A stretch of 64,000 nucleotides of DNA. It comes from Branchinecta lynchi (Eukaryota > Arthropoda > Branchiopoda > Anostraca > Branchinectidae). The position numbers and the translations under genes are program-made. The stretch covers positions 18,370,533 through 18,434,532 of the forward strand of contig JAKZAP010000001.1 of NCBI GenBank assembly GCA_023053575.1, written 5' to 3'. This document shows, in pieces, positions 44,359 to 54,299 of the stretch. Within the stretch, counting starts at the first letter, position 1. Each line of letters opens with the position of its first letter. Under the pieces are notes generated by a model that had not been told where the DNA came from, made no database searches, and was given only the letters and a program-made list of their open reading frames with translations.

Positions 44359-45230
44359 ACAAGAGTTACGAGCTCATATGGCACTTGTTACTAGTAGGTG
44401 ATGTATGAAAGCAACTGAGGACGTCAATTCCCCACCGTGGCCGAATACGGTTCGGACACACACATTGATCGTCGAGGGGCTCTTCTCTTACCGCCCATCA
44501 AGTTTCCCTCGAATCTGATCATTTCCAGGAAAGTCCGGTGTTACCCCTAAAGCCCCCCCCCCCCCGTCACAGCGTGGTGTTATCCGGAGCCCCTCCGAAA
44601 TGTCATCTTGTGTCATCGTGTCCCTTCCAAACATCATCACATAAGCTCCAGTTTATTGATACCTACAGGTATAGGCGTGTCTCGACATTCGGAACTCCTC
44701 CTGTAACTCCACCCACCTAGGCTTCTTCTATTACCATACATCAAGTTTCACCCAGCTATGATATCTCTGGGAAATTTACTTTAGCCTACCCCCCTTCCAT
44801 CTCCTAAAACCAAGGATCTGACAGGGATCTCAAATAGAATCATCTAGAGAACATGGCTTTTATACTTTCCAAGTATCATTGCAGTCGCTCCCGTCGTTTG
44901 ATCCCTAGGCGTGACAGAATATTTATTCTTAATTTATTCTTAATATTCTTAATATTTATTCTTAATTATTTATTCTTAATTCAATATTTCCCTCAATTCT
45001 TTCTTCGCAGCCCCATCCGGTCCAGAAATATGAATAAATCATCGAGAGTATTTTCACTTACCACTAATCAAGTTTCAATCGAATCTGAGCATTTCAGGGG
45101 AACGTCTGGTACCTCCCTCCGTACTCCCCCACCGAGGTCGAATCCGGCCTCCAAATGGATGATACCGGAGAGATCAACAGGGTGGAAAACCCTTTTCCCC
45201 CTCCAAGCTATCGTTAAAGGTAACTGAAGG
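44359..45230 (+). repeat. ATGGCACTTG-bounded non-coding element, copy 1
   Basis: Starts AAGAGTTACGAGCTCATATG then GCACTTG. The interior has blocks such as CCATCAAGTTTCCCTCGAAT and CATCAAGTTTCACCCAGCTA. The 3' hairpin seen in the other copies is missing. Diverged; the right boundary is approximate. Confidence 0.6.
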
Positions 45231-45303
45231 TATTAACAGAATTCTTCATCGCAACATTTAAATATTTTGAAAGCAGAGTTTAAGCCCTGTAAGCCCATCA
45301 TAA

Positions 45304-46349
45304 AACAAGACCAAATGTGTCGATGGGATCCCAAAAATCTAATATTTGATTCAGATAATAGGGTCTTGTCTTCGCCAGATCCAGTCTTCGCCAGGCTAAT
45401 CATCAGTGAAAACCAAGTTCAGATATACCTCTATAAGCCATATGAATTTTGACGATACTGACCGAGACTTCCTGCTTTACTTATGCCAATTTTCAGTTTA
45501 GCCGGAATTCCGAGCAAACTACTAGTCCAGCAAAAAAAGAAAACTCAGAAACAAAACCAGCGACAAATCCCTATAAAGAACATCTAATCAACTTTGAATA
45601 AAAGTTTGAATTCAAATAAAAAATCCGGTTACAACCGGATTCGGGACTAATTATATGTCCGGGTAAAAGAGGAATATCATATGCAGACTCGGCCTCTCTT
45701 CTTATCCCTTAATCTGTCATCTAATCAAACTTTTGCTTTTAACAAATTTTCCGGTTTGGCGGGATTCTGGGTGAACTAGTTGTCCGGCGAAAAAATGTTT
45801 TTACCATCGTGTTCAGCATGTTTCCTTACCCCTAAATCGAACATTTAATCAACGTCAAATAAACTTCTACTTTTAACCAACTTTCGGGTTTTCGCCGGAT
45901 TCCGGACGAACTACTTGTTCGGAGAGAAAATGGTTTTGACCATACCATCGAGCTCAGCATGTCTTCTAACTAAATCGACCATTTAATCAACTTCAAAGAA
46001 AACTTTCACTTTTACCAACTTTCCGGTTTTTGCCGGATTCCGGACGAACTACTTGTCCGGCAAGAAAATGGTTTTCACTCTCGTGCTCTTCCACCATAAT
46101 CGACTATCATAATCTTTGTATAAAAATATTTTGTTTGTCTCTTAATTTGAACCCCCTCAACCACCCCTAAATGTAGAGCTACAGAGCACATCTACGAACT
46201 TGACCTTACCCTTGACCTAATGAATCCTCACACCAAGTTTCATCAAAACATCTCATTCCATTCGGGAGTTACAGCGCGCACAGACGGACAGACGGACAAC
46301 TTTTGCGACGTCATAGGTATCCCTCCACTTACGTTTTGGGATCCCAAAA
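45304..46349 (+). repeat. GGGATCCC-bounded non-coding element, copy D
   Basis: Full-length, with both ends preserved (CGATGGGATCCCAAAAAT at the start, TTTTGGGATCCCAAAA at 46334-46349). It is followed without a gap by copy E in the same orientation, so the two share the junction. Confidence 0.85.
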
Positions 46350-47562
46350 ACAAGACCAAAGATCCCGATGGGATCACAAAGATGAAAATTTCCCATATTG
46401 CTGTATCCAGTCAATCTGGTCCTGTAGATTTCCGGTCTTCGCCAGATCCTGTAAACATGTCATATATCACTTGGCCAGCTATTACCCAGGTTATAGTCAT
46501 AATAAGATGAAAGTACCATTGCTAGTCGAAAACCATGAAAAATTCTAACATAACAAGTTCGTTATCACATGTGTGGCCTACACCACCTGACTTTTATCGG
46601 AGGATATTAACCATCCCGAAATTTCCAGTCGTGCATCCGATTCTAATCGTACCTTTACCCGGTAGTAAAACAAAGCAAATTGACGAATTCAGTCTATAAT
46701 CTTTTACCGACAGCAACACAGAGAGATGTATTCGAACTATTTTACAAAGATCGAAAATGCTGGTCTTTGGTCTTCCCGGATTACAGCCCAACGACTTATC
46801 TCCTGAGATAACTATAAGCACAGATATGGATTTAACATGCACTCTTACCCCAAGTCAGACCTCTAACTGATTTCAGCATTAACTTTCACTTGTTCAGAAT
46901 TATACAGATAAAGGTAAAATATCGATTCAGAATGTATTTTTACTTCAATAGACTCCAGAACAAGCTTTTCAATTTCCGGTTTTAACCGGATTCCGGGCGA
47001 ACAACTCGTCTGTCAATAAAATGAAGTTCATAAATGGATTAAGCATTTCTCTTTGCCGGCCTCAATCAACTTCAGTGGAAACTTATGCTTGTACCAAGTT
47101 TCCAGGGGGCGTAAAACTTGTCCCACAAGAAGTTAGGATAAAAAACGGATTCAACAAGTTTCTTCACCCTAATTCGAATCTCTAGTCGACCTCAGCCAAA
47201 GCTATTAAATCTACTAAACTTCCGGTTTGGGACAGATTCTGGGCGAACTACTTGTCCGGCAAGAAAATTAAGTACAAATATATATTCAGCTTGTCTCTTT
47301 ACCCCTTAAGCGGCTGTAAGATTAGCTTGAAAAAAAATATTTTCTTCGCCCCTTAAATTGAAACCTTCTCGCACCCCTAAATATATGGCTTCAGGCCCAT
47401 CTACGGAATTGGCCTGTAGGCTACTTGGACCCAAAGGATTCTCATACCAAGTTTCAGCAAAATATCTCAAACCGTTCGAGAATTATGGTGCTAGCAGACG
47501 AATGGACGGGCGGACGGACAGACGGACGGAAAAACTTTGTGAAGTCACAGGTATCTCGTCAC
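46350..47562 (+). repeat. GGGATCCC-bounded non-coding element, copy E
   Basis: Head-to-tail with copy D, starting ACAAGACCAAAGATCCCGAT. More diverged units, then the TACAAGTTT-like and GACGGACGGACAGACGG 3' module. The terminal palindrome is lost where another element starts at 47567. Confidence 0.7.
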
Positions 47563-48013
47563 CAGAGGCGTTTCTACGGGGGGGGGGGAGGAGGGATTCC
47601 CCACCCCACCGAATACTGTGTGCTTCCTTCGGGCTTCTGTATTCTCATCGGCACATCGGGTTCTTTTTCTGCGTAATAGATTTTGTACGTTTTTGTCGGG
47701 CGTCGGTATTCTCGTTGGCACTTTGGGTTCTTTTTACAGGTAAGAAATCAATTCTGCAAACTGTTATCAGAGCGCACCCCAAAAGCTTAAGTTTCGTCTG
47801 CATATCGGCTTCTATTTACACGTAAGAAATAAAATTCTCTACAGTCTTGTGGTAAAAAAAAACCAGAAGAAATCGAATTCCGAATGCTTTTGTCGGGCGT
47901 CGGTCTTCTTCTAACCGTCGAGGTGATCAGTCGCAATTTTCATTCGAGTTTGGAAGGATAAAGTTCAACGGTTTCTGTCTTCAAAAGACCGTTAGGTTGT
48001 CTCGACCTTGGGC

Positions 48014-49132
48014 ATGGCGCCAACGGATAACAATGGTTGTTCGTGGAGTGGACTCTACTACCAACCAGTGCTGAATTTTTTTCAAAAAAGTCTCGATGTT
48101 GGTGTTGACGAAGATGTGGTCAGGAAGTTTGCAGCTGAATTCTTTTCCGTTGAAGCCATAGTCACGGCTAAGAAGCTATTCTGGTCCTGTGTTTTCGCCC
48201 CGGAGCTCCCGCCAAAACGAAACACATCTGCTAATCATTTAGCAGACCTCACCGCTGCATTCAAACGTTGTGACAATGACAACGTTGAGCTACCTGACTT
48301 CGTTATCAGGTTCCCGAACGAAGTGCCCGTTATTCCAGCTGTGGCTTACTCTCTCCTGACCAGCCAGATCAATGCGTGTGCCAAGGATATTCGGTTCATT
48401 GCTGATCGAATTGCAAAACATGAGGGGTCCACTCCTGTCTTTGGAATGTCGAATCAAACAATCACGACCCCCTCGCCTGTGCACACTGTTATTGTGGACA
48501 ATATCCCTCCTTCCCTATGTGACGTCAATTCAAGAAATCAGCATCTCGATTCCGTTGAGGGTCGAGATGGCATCACAAACGTCAAAGCTAGTGTCAGGCA
48601 AAACCGTCTAGTTGTACAGACTTCGAGTGCGACATATGCTGACATTGTTGCCAAATCGATAACAAAGGGTCTTCCGCCCGGGGTTACCACTAAGGTCATA
48701 CAACCAAGATTCTTTGGGGTAATACGAAGTGTTCCAGAGCGCATCTCTTCTAGTGATTTGAAGTGTTTGCTTGATGCCGTGGAAGTCTCGCAGATCTCAA
48801 ATTCCCGGTCTTTCAAGGTTGGCTATGTAGATCAAGCTTCCCTTTTAAGAGCTTTAAAGTGTGGAGTTAAGATCGGTTACGAGCATTTCCGTGTCCATGA
48901 ATTTCATCGCATGCCGAAAAGATGTTTCCGTTGTCAGTCACTGGACCATGTTGTTGATAGATGTCCACTTCAGACAGATACGCCTAAATGTGCTAGATGC
49001 TCTGGATGTCACGTATATTCAAGAGACTTGCCTTGTAGCCTACCCCCCAAATGTGCCAATTGTGATGGGGACCATGTGTCTTTCAGTTTTCGGTGCCCGA
49101 AAATCAAAAACGCATTGAAAATAACGGTGTGA
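48014..49132 (+). CDS. LINE ORF1, nucleic-acid-binding protein with zinc knuckles
   Basis: A 372-residue protein, starting at ATG 48014 (MAPTDNNG). Non-LTR ORF1 proteins of this kind coat the element RNA and accompany it to the target site. The first 290 residues show no obvious domain by eye. From about residue 303 there are three knuckles: CFRCQSLDHVVDRC (C-x2-C-x4-H-x4-C), CARCSGCHVYSRDLPC, and CANCDGDHVSFSFRC. This triple arrangement is typical of Jockey- and CR1-like ORF1 proteins. The stop TGA at 49130-49132 overlaps the ORF2 start by one base (TGATG), which suggests coupled termination and reinitiation. No frameshift or internal stop. Confidence 0.88.
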   Translation: MAPTDNNGCSWSGLYYQPVLNFFQKSLDVGVDEDVVRKFAAEFFSVEAIVTAKKLFWSCVFAPELPPKRNTSANHLADLTAAFKRCDNDNVELPDFVIRFPNEVPVIPAVAYSLLTSQINACAKDIRFIADRIAKHEGSTPVFGMSNQTITTPSPVHTVIVDNIPPSLCDVNSRNQHLDSVEGRDGITNVKASVRQNRLVVQTSSATYADIVAKSITKGLPPGVTTKVIQPRFFGVIRSVPERISSSDLKCLLDAVEVSQISNSRSFKVGYVDQASLLRALKCGVKIGYEHFRVHEFHRMPKRCFRCQSLDHVVDRCPLQTDTPKCARCSGCHVYSRDLPCSLPPKCANCDGDHVSFSFRCPKIKNALKITV

Positions 49133-51816
49133 TGGCTCAGATTTCAAATGTACTCCGATGTGTGTCTTTGAACATAAATGGGACGAAAGATAAGGACCTT
49201 GAACTGGATCGATTACTCTCCGAAACTGATGTGCTGTTCCTTCAAGAGCATCTTCTTTCCACTACTAGTGCCGACAGTCTGCGCCGTTCGGTCGATCACT
49301 ATATATTCGTGCAACCTGCTAGAAAAACGAGAGGCCGTCCTTCCGGTGGACTAGCAATTTTTATCCGTTCTTCCTGTTGCCTCAGACCTCCAACTGTCTT
49401 TCTTTCGGATAGACTGATGCTAGCTGTACAGTTTGGCGACCTCGTTCTAGTTAACGCATATCTTCCGTGCGACCGTCGCAACCTCGCTTCATTTGGATTA
49501 TTTGCTAAATCTTGTAACAAGATCAAGTCTCTCCTTTCAGACATCAGTAGCAAAGGTCTTAACTGGATTCTTGTTGGTGATTTGAATACCAACATCCTGG
49601 CTCCTTCTATACGCACTGACCTGTTTACCGAGTCTCTTCCTAGCGGGTATTGTATCGTAGAGAAGTCCTTGCCGTATACCTACAGACACAATCGTGGCGG
49701 AACCGTTTCGAACCTTGACCACCTTATAGTCTCCCATCCATCTGTAGCTGATGGAACGGTTGAAGTTGACGACGAAAAAATTGAAGATGACCATCTGCCG
49801 TTGACTTTCAAATTGGCACTCCCCGCCGATTGTGTTAAAAGCACTACGTCTCAACATCAGACATGGATCAAGAAAAGGAACTGGAATCGTTTAGATCCCG
49901 TACTTTATATAGCTACACTGACCACCCTTTTGACAGCTGTGAAAATTCCGTTCCACTTACTCCAGACTAGTCTCCATGTGACTGGTTCCTCCATCGACTT
50001 GAACTTTTATTACTCTGAGGTCGTTCATTGCTTGAAGACTGCCGCTAACGTAGCCGTACCATTCGAAAATGTTCGGGTTGGAACCCGAAAGCGGCTTTGG
50101 AGAGTTTGTCCGGAGGTTAAGAAAGCCAAAAATCATGCGAAATTTTGGTTGAGACTATGGATAGCTTGTGGACGCCCTATCAGTGGAACCGTGTTTGACC
50201 TTAAAAAGAAGACAAAGCGGGAGTATAAATATTGTTTGAAATCCGCACGTTTAAATGGCGCTGATGCCCCTACAGACCGCAAGTCTTGGAATAAAGTTCT
50301 TCTTTCGGACAAGTGTTGTGCAGTGTCTCCGTCAAAATTGACCTCCTCTGACTGGATAAACCATTATCGCAACTTGTTCACTCAGTGCAATATGCGCGTG
50401 CAACAGTTTTTCGACTCTTTACTTTCAAGGTTTCTCCCTGTTAAAATTTCTCAGTCTTCTGTTTTTGCGGTTACTAGTAATGCTGTCGAAAAGGCTGTTT
50501 ACAGACTAAAAAAGACTGGATCTGTCGATATCGATGGTATTTCTTCAGAGTTCTTCAAAACTGAATGTCCTGTTCTGATCCAACATCTACAACTACTGTT
50601 CCAAATGTTTCTTTCCCAATCTCAGGTCCCGAATAGCTTCCTTGTTGGAACCGTAACATCTGTCCTTAAGCGAGGCAAGGACCCTGAACTGTGCAATAGT
50701 TTCCGTCCGATTACAGTATCATGTACAGTCAGTAAAATTTTTGAGTATGTCCTTCTTCCCGAACTTCTTGAAAAAGGCAATTTTGGAAATATGCAATTGG
50801 GTTTCAGGGATGGTACGGGTTGTGCGCATGCTCACCACGTTCTAACCAAAATAATGCGACAGGCCACTCTAAACAGATCAACCATCCACATTTGTTCCAT
50901 AGACATCTCTGGGGCTTTTGATAATGTTGTCCATTCTCAAGCTTTGTATTCGCTTGCTCGTTCTGGAGTCAATTCTTCTATTCTTTGCCTTTTAAAGTAT
51001 TGGTACGCAAATTCCAGCATTCGGGTAAAATGGCAGGGTCAGTTATCGGAAAATATTTCAGTGAACCATGGAGTTCGCCAAGGTGGAGTTTTGTCACCGT
51101 ATATATTTAAGTCTGCGATTTCTGATTGTTTGGATTCTCTTCTTCCTGCATATTTGTTCAAGGAGATTTCGATCAGCTACATTGCGTATGCTGATGATAT
51201 CCTCCTAGTCAGCCGTACAAAATCCACTCTTTCTAAAAATATGAAAATTTTAGCAAACAAACTTTCAGACATCGGACTTGAGATAAATCTGTCAAAATGT
51301 GAATATCTTTGTTTCGGTCGCACAACAACCTCTGAGCGCTCTTCTGTTGCAATTGGTTCTTTTTCTATTTTGTCGTCCGAGTCGCTGAAATGGCTCGGGC
51401 TTACCTTCAAATCCACATTATCTTTAACGTGCTCCTCTATTTTAAAATCAGTATCAAATTCCATCAGATTTGGTTACGGGCGTTTGGTCCCAAATAGAGG
51501 AAAATATTCACGCAAGGCGCTCGGAAAGTTGTATAGTGCTTTTTGCGGCCCATATATCCACAATTGTTCCGGAGTTTACCATATCCTAAGGAAAAAAGAT
51601 GTTAAAAATTTGAGAAGTTGTTTTTTCAAGTATTGTAAATTTCTGATGTATCTTCCAAAATCTTTTCGTAATCGTAAATTGGTTTCGAATTTTAATGTTC
51701 AGGATAGTGTTAATACACTTTTTCGTTCGCATTCAAATCTATTTTCCCTCCACAAACATCCTGCCCTCTCAGCCCATGAAATTATTAGCCAGTTTTTCAT
51801 TCCTGAACCCGATTAA
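49132..51816 (+). CDS. LINE ORF2, endonuclease-reverse transcriptase
   Basis: An 894-residue polyprotein from ATG 49132, chosen because its A is the last base of the ORF1 stop. The N-terminus is an apurinic-type endonuclease: LNING (Asn14), FLQEH (Glu39), LVGDLNTN (Asp150, Asn152), SNLDHL and EDDHLP (Asp220, His221). These supply the expected catalytic set for nicking target DNA. The reverse transcriptase follows, with FRPITVSCTVSKIFE, SIDISGAFD (Asp591), GVRQGGVLSPYIF and the active-site box YADD (686-689), then GLEINLSKCEYL. All three catalytic aspartates are present. The C-terminal about 150 residues lack RNase H. The frame is intact to the TAA at 51816, so it may be active. Confidence 0.95.
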   Translation: MAQISNVLRCVSLNINGTKDKDLELDRLLSETDVLFLQEHLLSTTSADSLRRSVDHYIFVQPARKTRGRPSGGLAIFIRSSCCLRPPTVFLSDRLMLAVQFGDLVLVNAYLPCDRRNLASFGLFAKSCNKIKSLLSDISSKGLNWILVGDLNTNILAPSIRTDLFTESLPSGYCIVEKSLPYTYRHNRGGTVSNLDHLIVSHPSVADGTVEVDDEKIEDDHLPLTFKLALPADCVKSTTSQHQTWIKKRNWNRLDPVLYIATLTTLLTAVKIPFHLLQTSLHVTGSSIDLNFYYSEVVHCLKTAANVAVPFENVRVGTRKRLWRVCPEVKKAKNHAKFWLRLWIACGRPISGTVFDLKKKTKREYKYCLKSARLNGADAPTDRKSWNKVLLSDKCCAVSPSKLTSSDWINHYRNLFTQCNMRVQQFFDSLLSRFLPVKISQSSVFAVTSNAVEKAVYRLKKTGSVDIDGISSEFFKTECPVLIQHLQLLFQMFLSQSQVPNSFLVGTVTSVLKRGKDPELCNSFRPITVSCTVSKIFEYVLLPELLEKGNFGNMQLGFRDGTGCAHAHHVLTKIMRQATLNRSTIHICSIDISGAFDNVVHSQALYSLARSGVNSSILCLLKYWYANSSIRVKWQGQLSENISVNHGVRQGGVLSPYIFKSAISDCLDSLLPAYLFKEISISYIAYADDILLVSRTKSTLSKNMKILANKLSDIGLEINLSKCEYLCFGRTTTSERSSVAIGSFSILSSESLKWLGLTFKSTLSLTCSSILKSVSNSIRFGYGRLVPNRGKYSRKALGKLYSAFCGPYIHNCSGVYHILRKKDVKNLRSCFFKYCKFLMYLPKSFRNRKLVSNFNVQDSVNTLFRSHSNLFSLHKHPALSAHEIISQFFIPEPD

Positions 51817-51954
51817 TGTGCTTGTCACTGTGTACAAATTTTAAGTCTATTTAGTGTTTTTTTTTTTTTTTTAAATGAAAAGAATGTTGTCGTGTTTATT
51901 TGCATTGTTTTGTTTAAGTGTTTTAATATGTATATTTTACTTTTGTATTTTATA

Positions 51955-52004
51955 CTCCGCTGTTACGCAAAAAGCGGGTCATAAATAAATAAATAAATAA
52001 AAAA
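51955..52004 (+). other. LINE 3' hairpin and ATAA-repeat tail
   Basis: Just before the tail the RNA can fold CCGCT with AGCGG around an 11-base loop, followed by GTCATAAATAAAT and further ATAA units. A minus-strand retroelement end at 5071-5110 has the same layout with CCGCC and GGCGG before GTCATAAATAAAT. The stem therefore differs by a compensatory pair, which supports a real RNA hairpin, probably the reverse transcriptase recognition site. Confidence 0.6.
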
Positions 52005-52304
52005 TTGTCGGCAAATCGTCTTCTTATTATATGTAAGAGATCAAATTTTGCAAAACATTTGTCGGGTGCACCCAGAAATTTTAAGTCTTGTCGGCAGATC
52101 TGGAGCTTATTGCACGTAATAAATCAAATTCTGCGAACTTTTCTCGGGCCAATCCCGAAATTTTGTGTCTTGTATGCAAATCGGGATTTTTCTACCCACA
52201 AGAAATCGAATGGTTTTAAAGTTTTGTCGGACGAAGACCGAAAGCTTGAGTTCCGTCGGTTAATCAGGTTTTGTTTCTATTCATAAGAAAAAGCAAACAG
52301 TGCA

Positions 52305-52349
52305 GACTAGTTGCACAATTTGGAAATCGTCCAAATTGTACAACTAGTC
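52305..52349. repeat. 45-bp hairpin
   Basis: GACTAGTTG..ACAATTTGG pairs with CCAAATTGT..CAACTAGTC around a short loop, with about one mismatch in a 19-20-bp stem. Confidence 0.75.
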
Positions 52350-53504
52350 AACAATCGGTAATCGTCGGCGAATCTGAATCTTTTTCTACACACATAAGAA
52401 TCAAATCAGATTCTATGAACTTTGTCAGGCGAAGACCAAAAAGCTTAAGTCTCGTCGTTAAACCATTTTTTTTTTTTTTATGCACTGTCAAATACTTTTT
52501 CGTTTCATTCCTCCTCCTTGTCGTCAAATATCGGCAAACATGTTAACCTCTTTTGTTAGGGATTGTTTTTCTATTCCCACCCACAAATCTGCCCTTTTTG
52601 ATTGATCTGTCTGCACACCGATGATAGAAAATGACTTATCAGTAAATTAGAATCCTTCTTTCATTTCTTGGTCGATTCTCACTTTGTTCATACACTCGAA
52701 GAGTAAATGACGGGATGCACTGCAATGACGATCACAGTACTCCAGTATTAAGCATGTCTTTAAACGTGAAAACTACTTCTTGTGTTGTCAATTCAGAACA
52801 AATCTACTTTGTGCCTACTTTATATTGTAGATGGCCACTACTTTTATTTTCTTGTATCGTCTACTTGTAACAAAGTGTTATACGGGTTCGTACCTCTTGT
52901 AATTTATTGGTTTGAAGCAAAATCGAACACAGCAGACATATTTTCAAACAAAGTGTTCTTAAGGCCAAGTTTAAGGGGAAGCATCGTGAATCCCTACGTA
53001 AATCCCTACAGTTGATGAAAAATCTGGGGTACCACATGATTCGTTTGATGGCAAGATTTGAATCGCCGAACAGCCCCCACCCCTATCGTAAAACTGACTG
53101 CTTTATGGAGGAAAACAAGTTTCCAAATGGAGATTAATACAGAATTCCCACAAGGACGAAGCAGAAGCTTCTTGGAACATAACCGTGTCAGAACAAGATC
53201 AATAATCTGAAGCCACTATCATCCAGGAAAAGATGTTGCACAGAACTCCACCTGCTTTCTTCTCACAATGAGGGTACATCTTTTTTGTTTAGTTCAGTGT
53301 TTATTTTCGGTCTCAAAATTTGAAAAGGAACGAGATGTTTACATAATGTTTAGCGCTGGAAACCAACACGCCATGTACATCACCAGATTCCTCATCCGTG
53401 ACCAAGTGGAAGACGATTATCAAAGATGAGCAATTAAAACTTACTTTTCCCATCAGCTTTATGGTCCACATATTTCCAAATTGGGTAATAACGTGTTTAT
53501 TCTT

Positions 53505-53700
53505 CATCGAATTTGGTAATTCATACAACTTTTTGTCAGTCCGCATCGATATCACCGCATTCGATCCGTCCGTTCGTAAATTCGGTAATTGAATGTGTTT
53601 ATTTAAACTCCTTCGTTACCGAATTCGGTAATTTACCTGACTTTTCTCAAGTCCGTATCTGTTCAATCGCATTCGGTCTGTCCATTTATAATTAGGTGAT
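53505..53700. repeat. 110-bp tandem repeat, two decayed units
   Basis: GAATTTGGTAATTCATACAA through CCGCATTCGATCCGTCCGTT, then GAATTCGGTAATTTACCTGA through CGCATTCGGTCTGTCCATTT: the same order of blocks about 110 bp apart. Confidence 0.55.
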
Positions 53701-54299
53701 TAATCAGATTCGTATGGTTCTGATTCGTATCTATTAACAGACTTGGCATATTCGGTCGTTGTAGGTGTTTCTAATCAGAGTATTATTCCATTCGGAAATT
53801 CGGCTGCTATACAGCTCCCGATCTGTTCCTTATTTTTCTAATTAGTTTTTCGTTAATACGAATTCATTATTTGGTTCACCCCAGTTACTGAGTTGAGTAA
53901 TTTAAGTGGCATTATTTAGCTCTTGTTCTTTACCATTTAATGGTAGCTTTAGCTGGTGGCCATTCAGTACTTAACTTTTACTTCTAATGATTGCAGTACT
54001 TCAGGAATAAGCACGTCTCTTGACGTGAAAACTAGGCTACTTTTGTTTGTTGTAGATTGAGAATAAATTTACTTTGGATCTACTTTATCCTGGATGACCC
54101 CTTTTTTTCGCCAGACTCTGTGGTTTAAAAGTCTAATTAATCCTTCACTATTTAGAGGAAAGGCGCGTCATTTAGTTGAATTTTGAGCTTGGAATTACGA
54201 TGGGGCTTGAACCGCATTAAAAGGTAGAATTTGCATGGAAAGTAGTTAAACACAAATTTAAAAATAAAATTTTCTCTAACCAAATTTTATCGACATCAG

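Larger units (their letters stand above)
47912..52004 (+). mobile_element. Apparently full-length non-LTR retrotransposon (two-ORF LINE)
   Basis: About 4.1 kb: short 5' UTR, an ORF1 with zinc knuckles, an ORF2 with endonuclease and reverse transcriptase, a 3' UTR with a hairpin, and a tail of ATAA repeats. Both frames are open throughout, so this copy may be young and coding-competent. It sits inside a tandem-repeat element: the repeat reads up to about 47911 (GTCGGTCTTCT) and resumes at about 52005 (TGTCGGCAAATC). No long target duplication is evident; at most a few bases are shared. There is no RNase H domain after the reverse transcriptase. Layout and size fit the Jockey/CR1 part of the non-LTR tree, but the clade cannot be fixed by eye. 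End points are good to about 10 bp. Confidence 0.9.
47567..52500. mobile_element. Tandem-repeat element interrupted by the LINE
   Basis: Starts CAGAGGCGTTTCTACGGGGG, then TCGGCACATCGGGTTCTTTT units to 47911. After the LINE, the units resume at 52005 (GTCGGCAAATCGTCTTCTTA, TTTGTCGGGTGCACCCAGAA) and run to about 52500. Same family as 41980-43101. The right end is not defined. Confidence 0.6.

Noticed and set aside
49093..49131. An earlier start for LINE ORF2, overlapping ORF1 by 40 bp
   Set aside because: The in-frame ATG at 49132, overlapping the ORF1 stop by one base, better fits coupled translation, and the endonuclease domain starts right after it.
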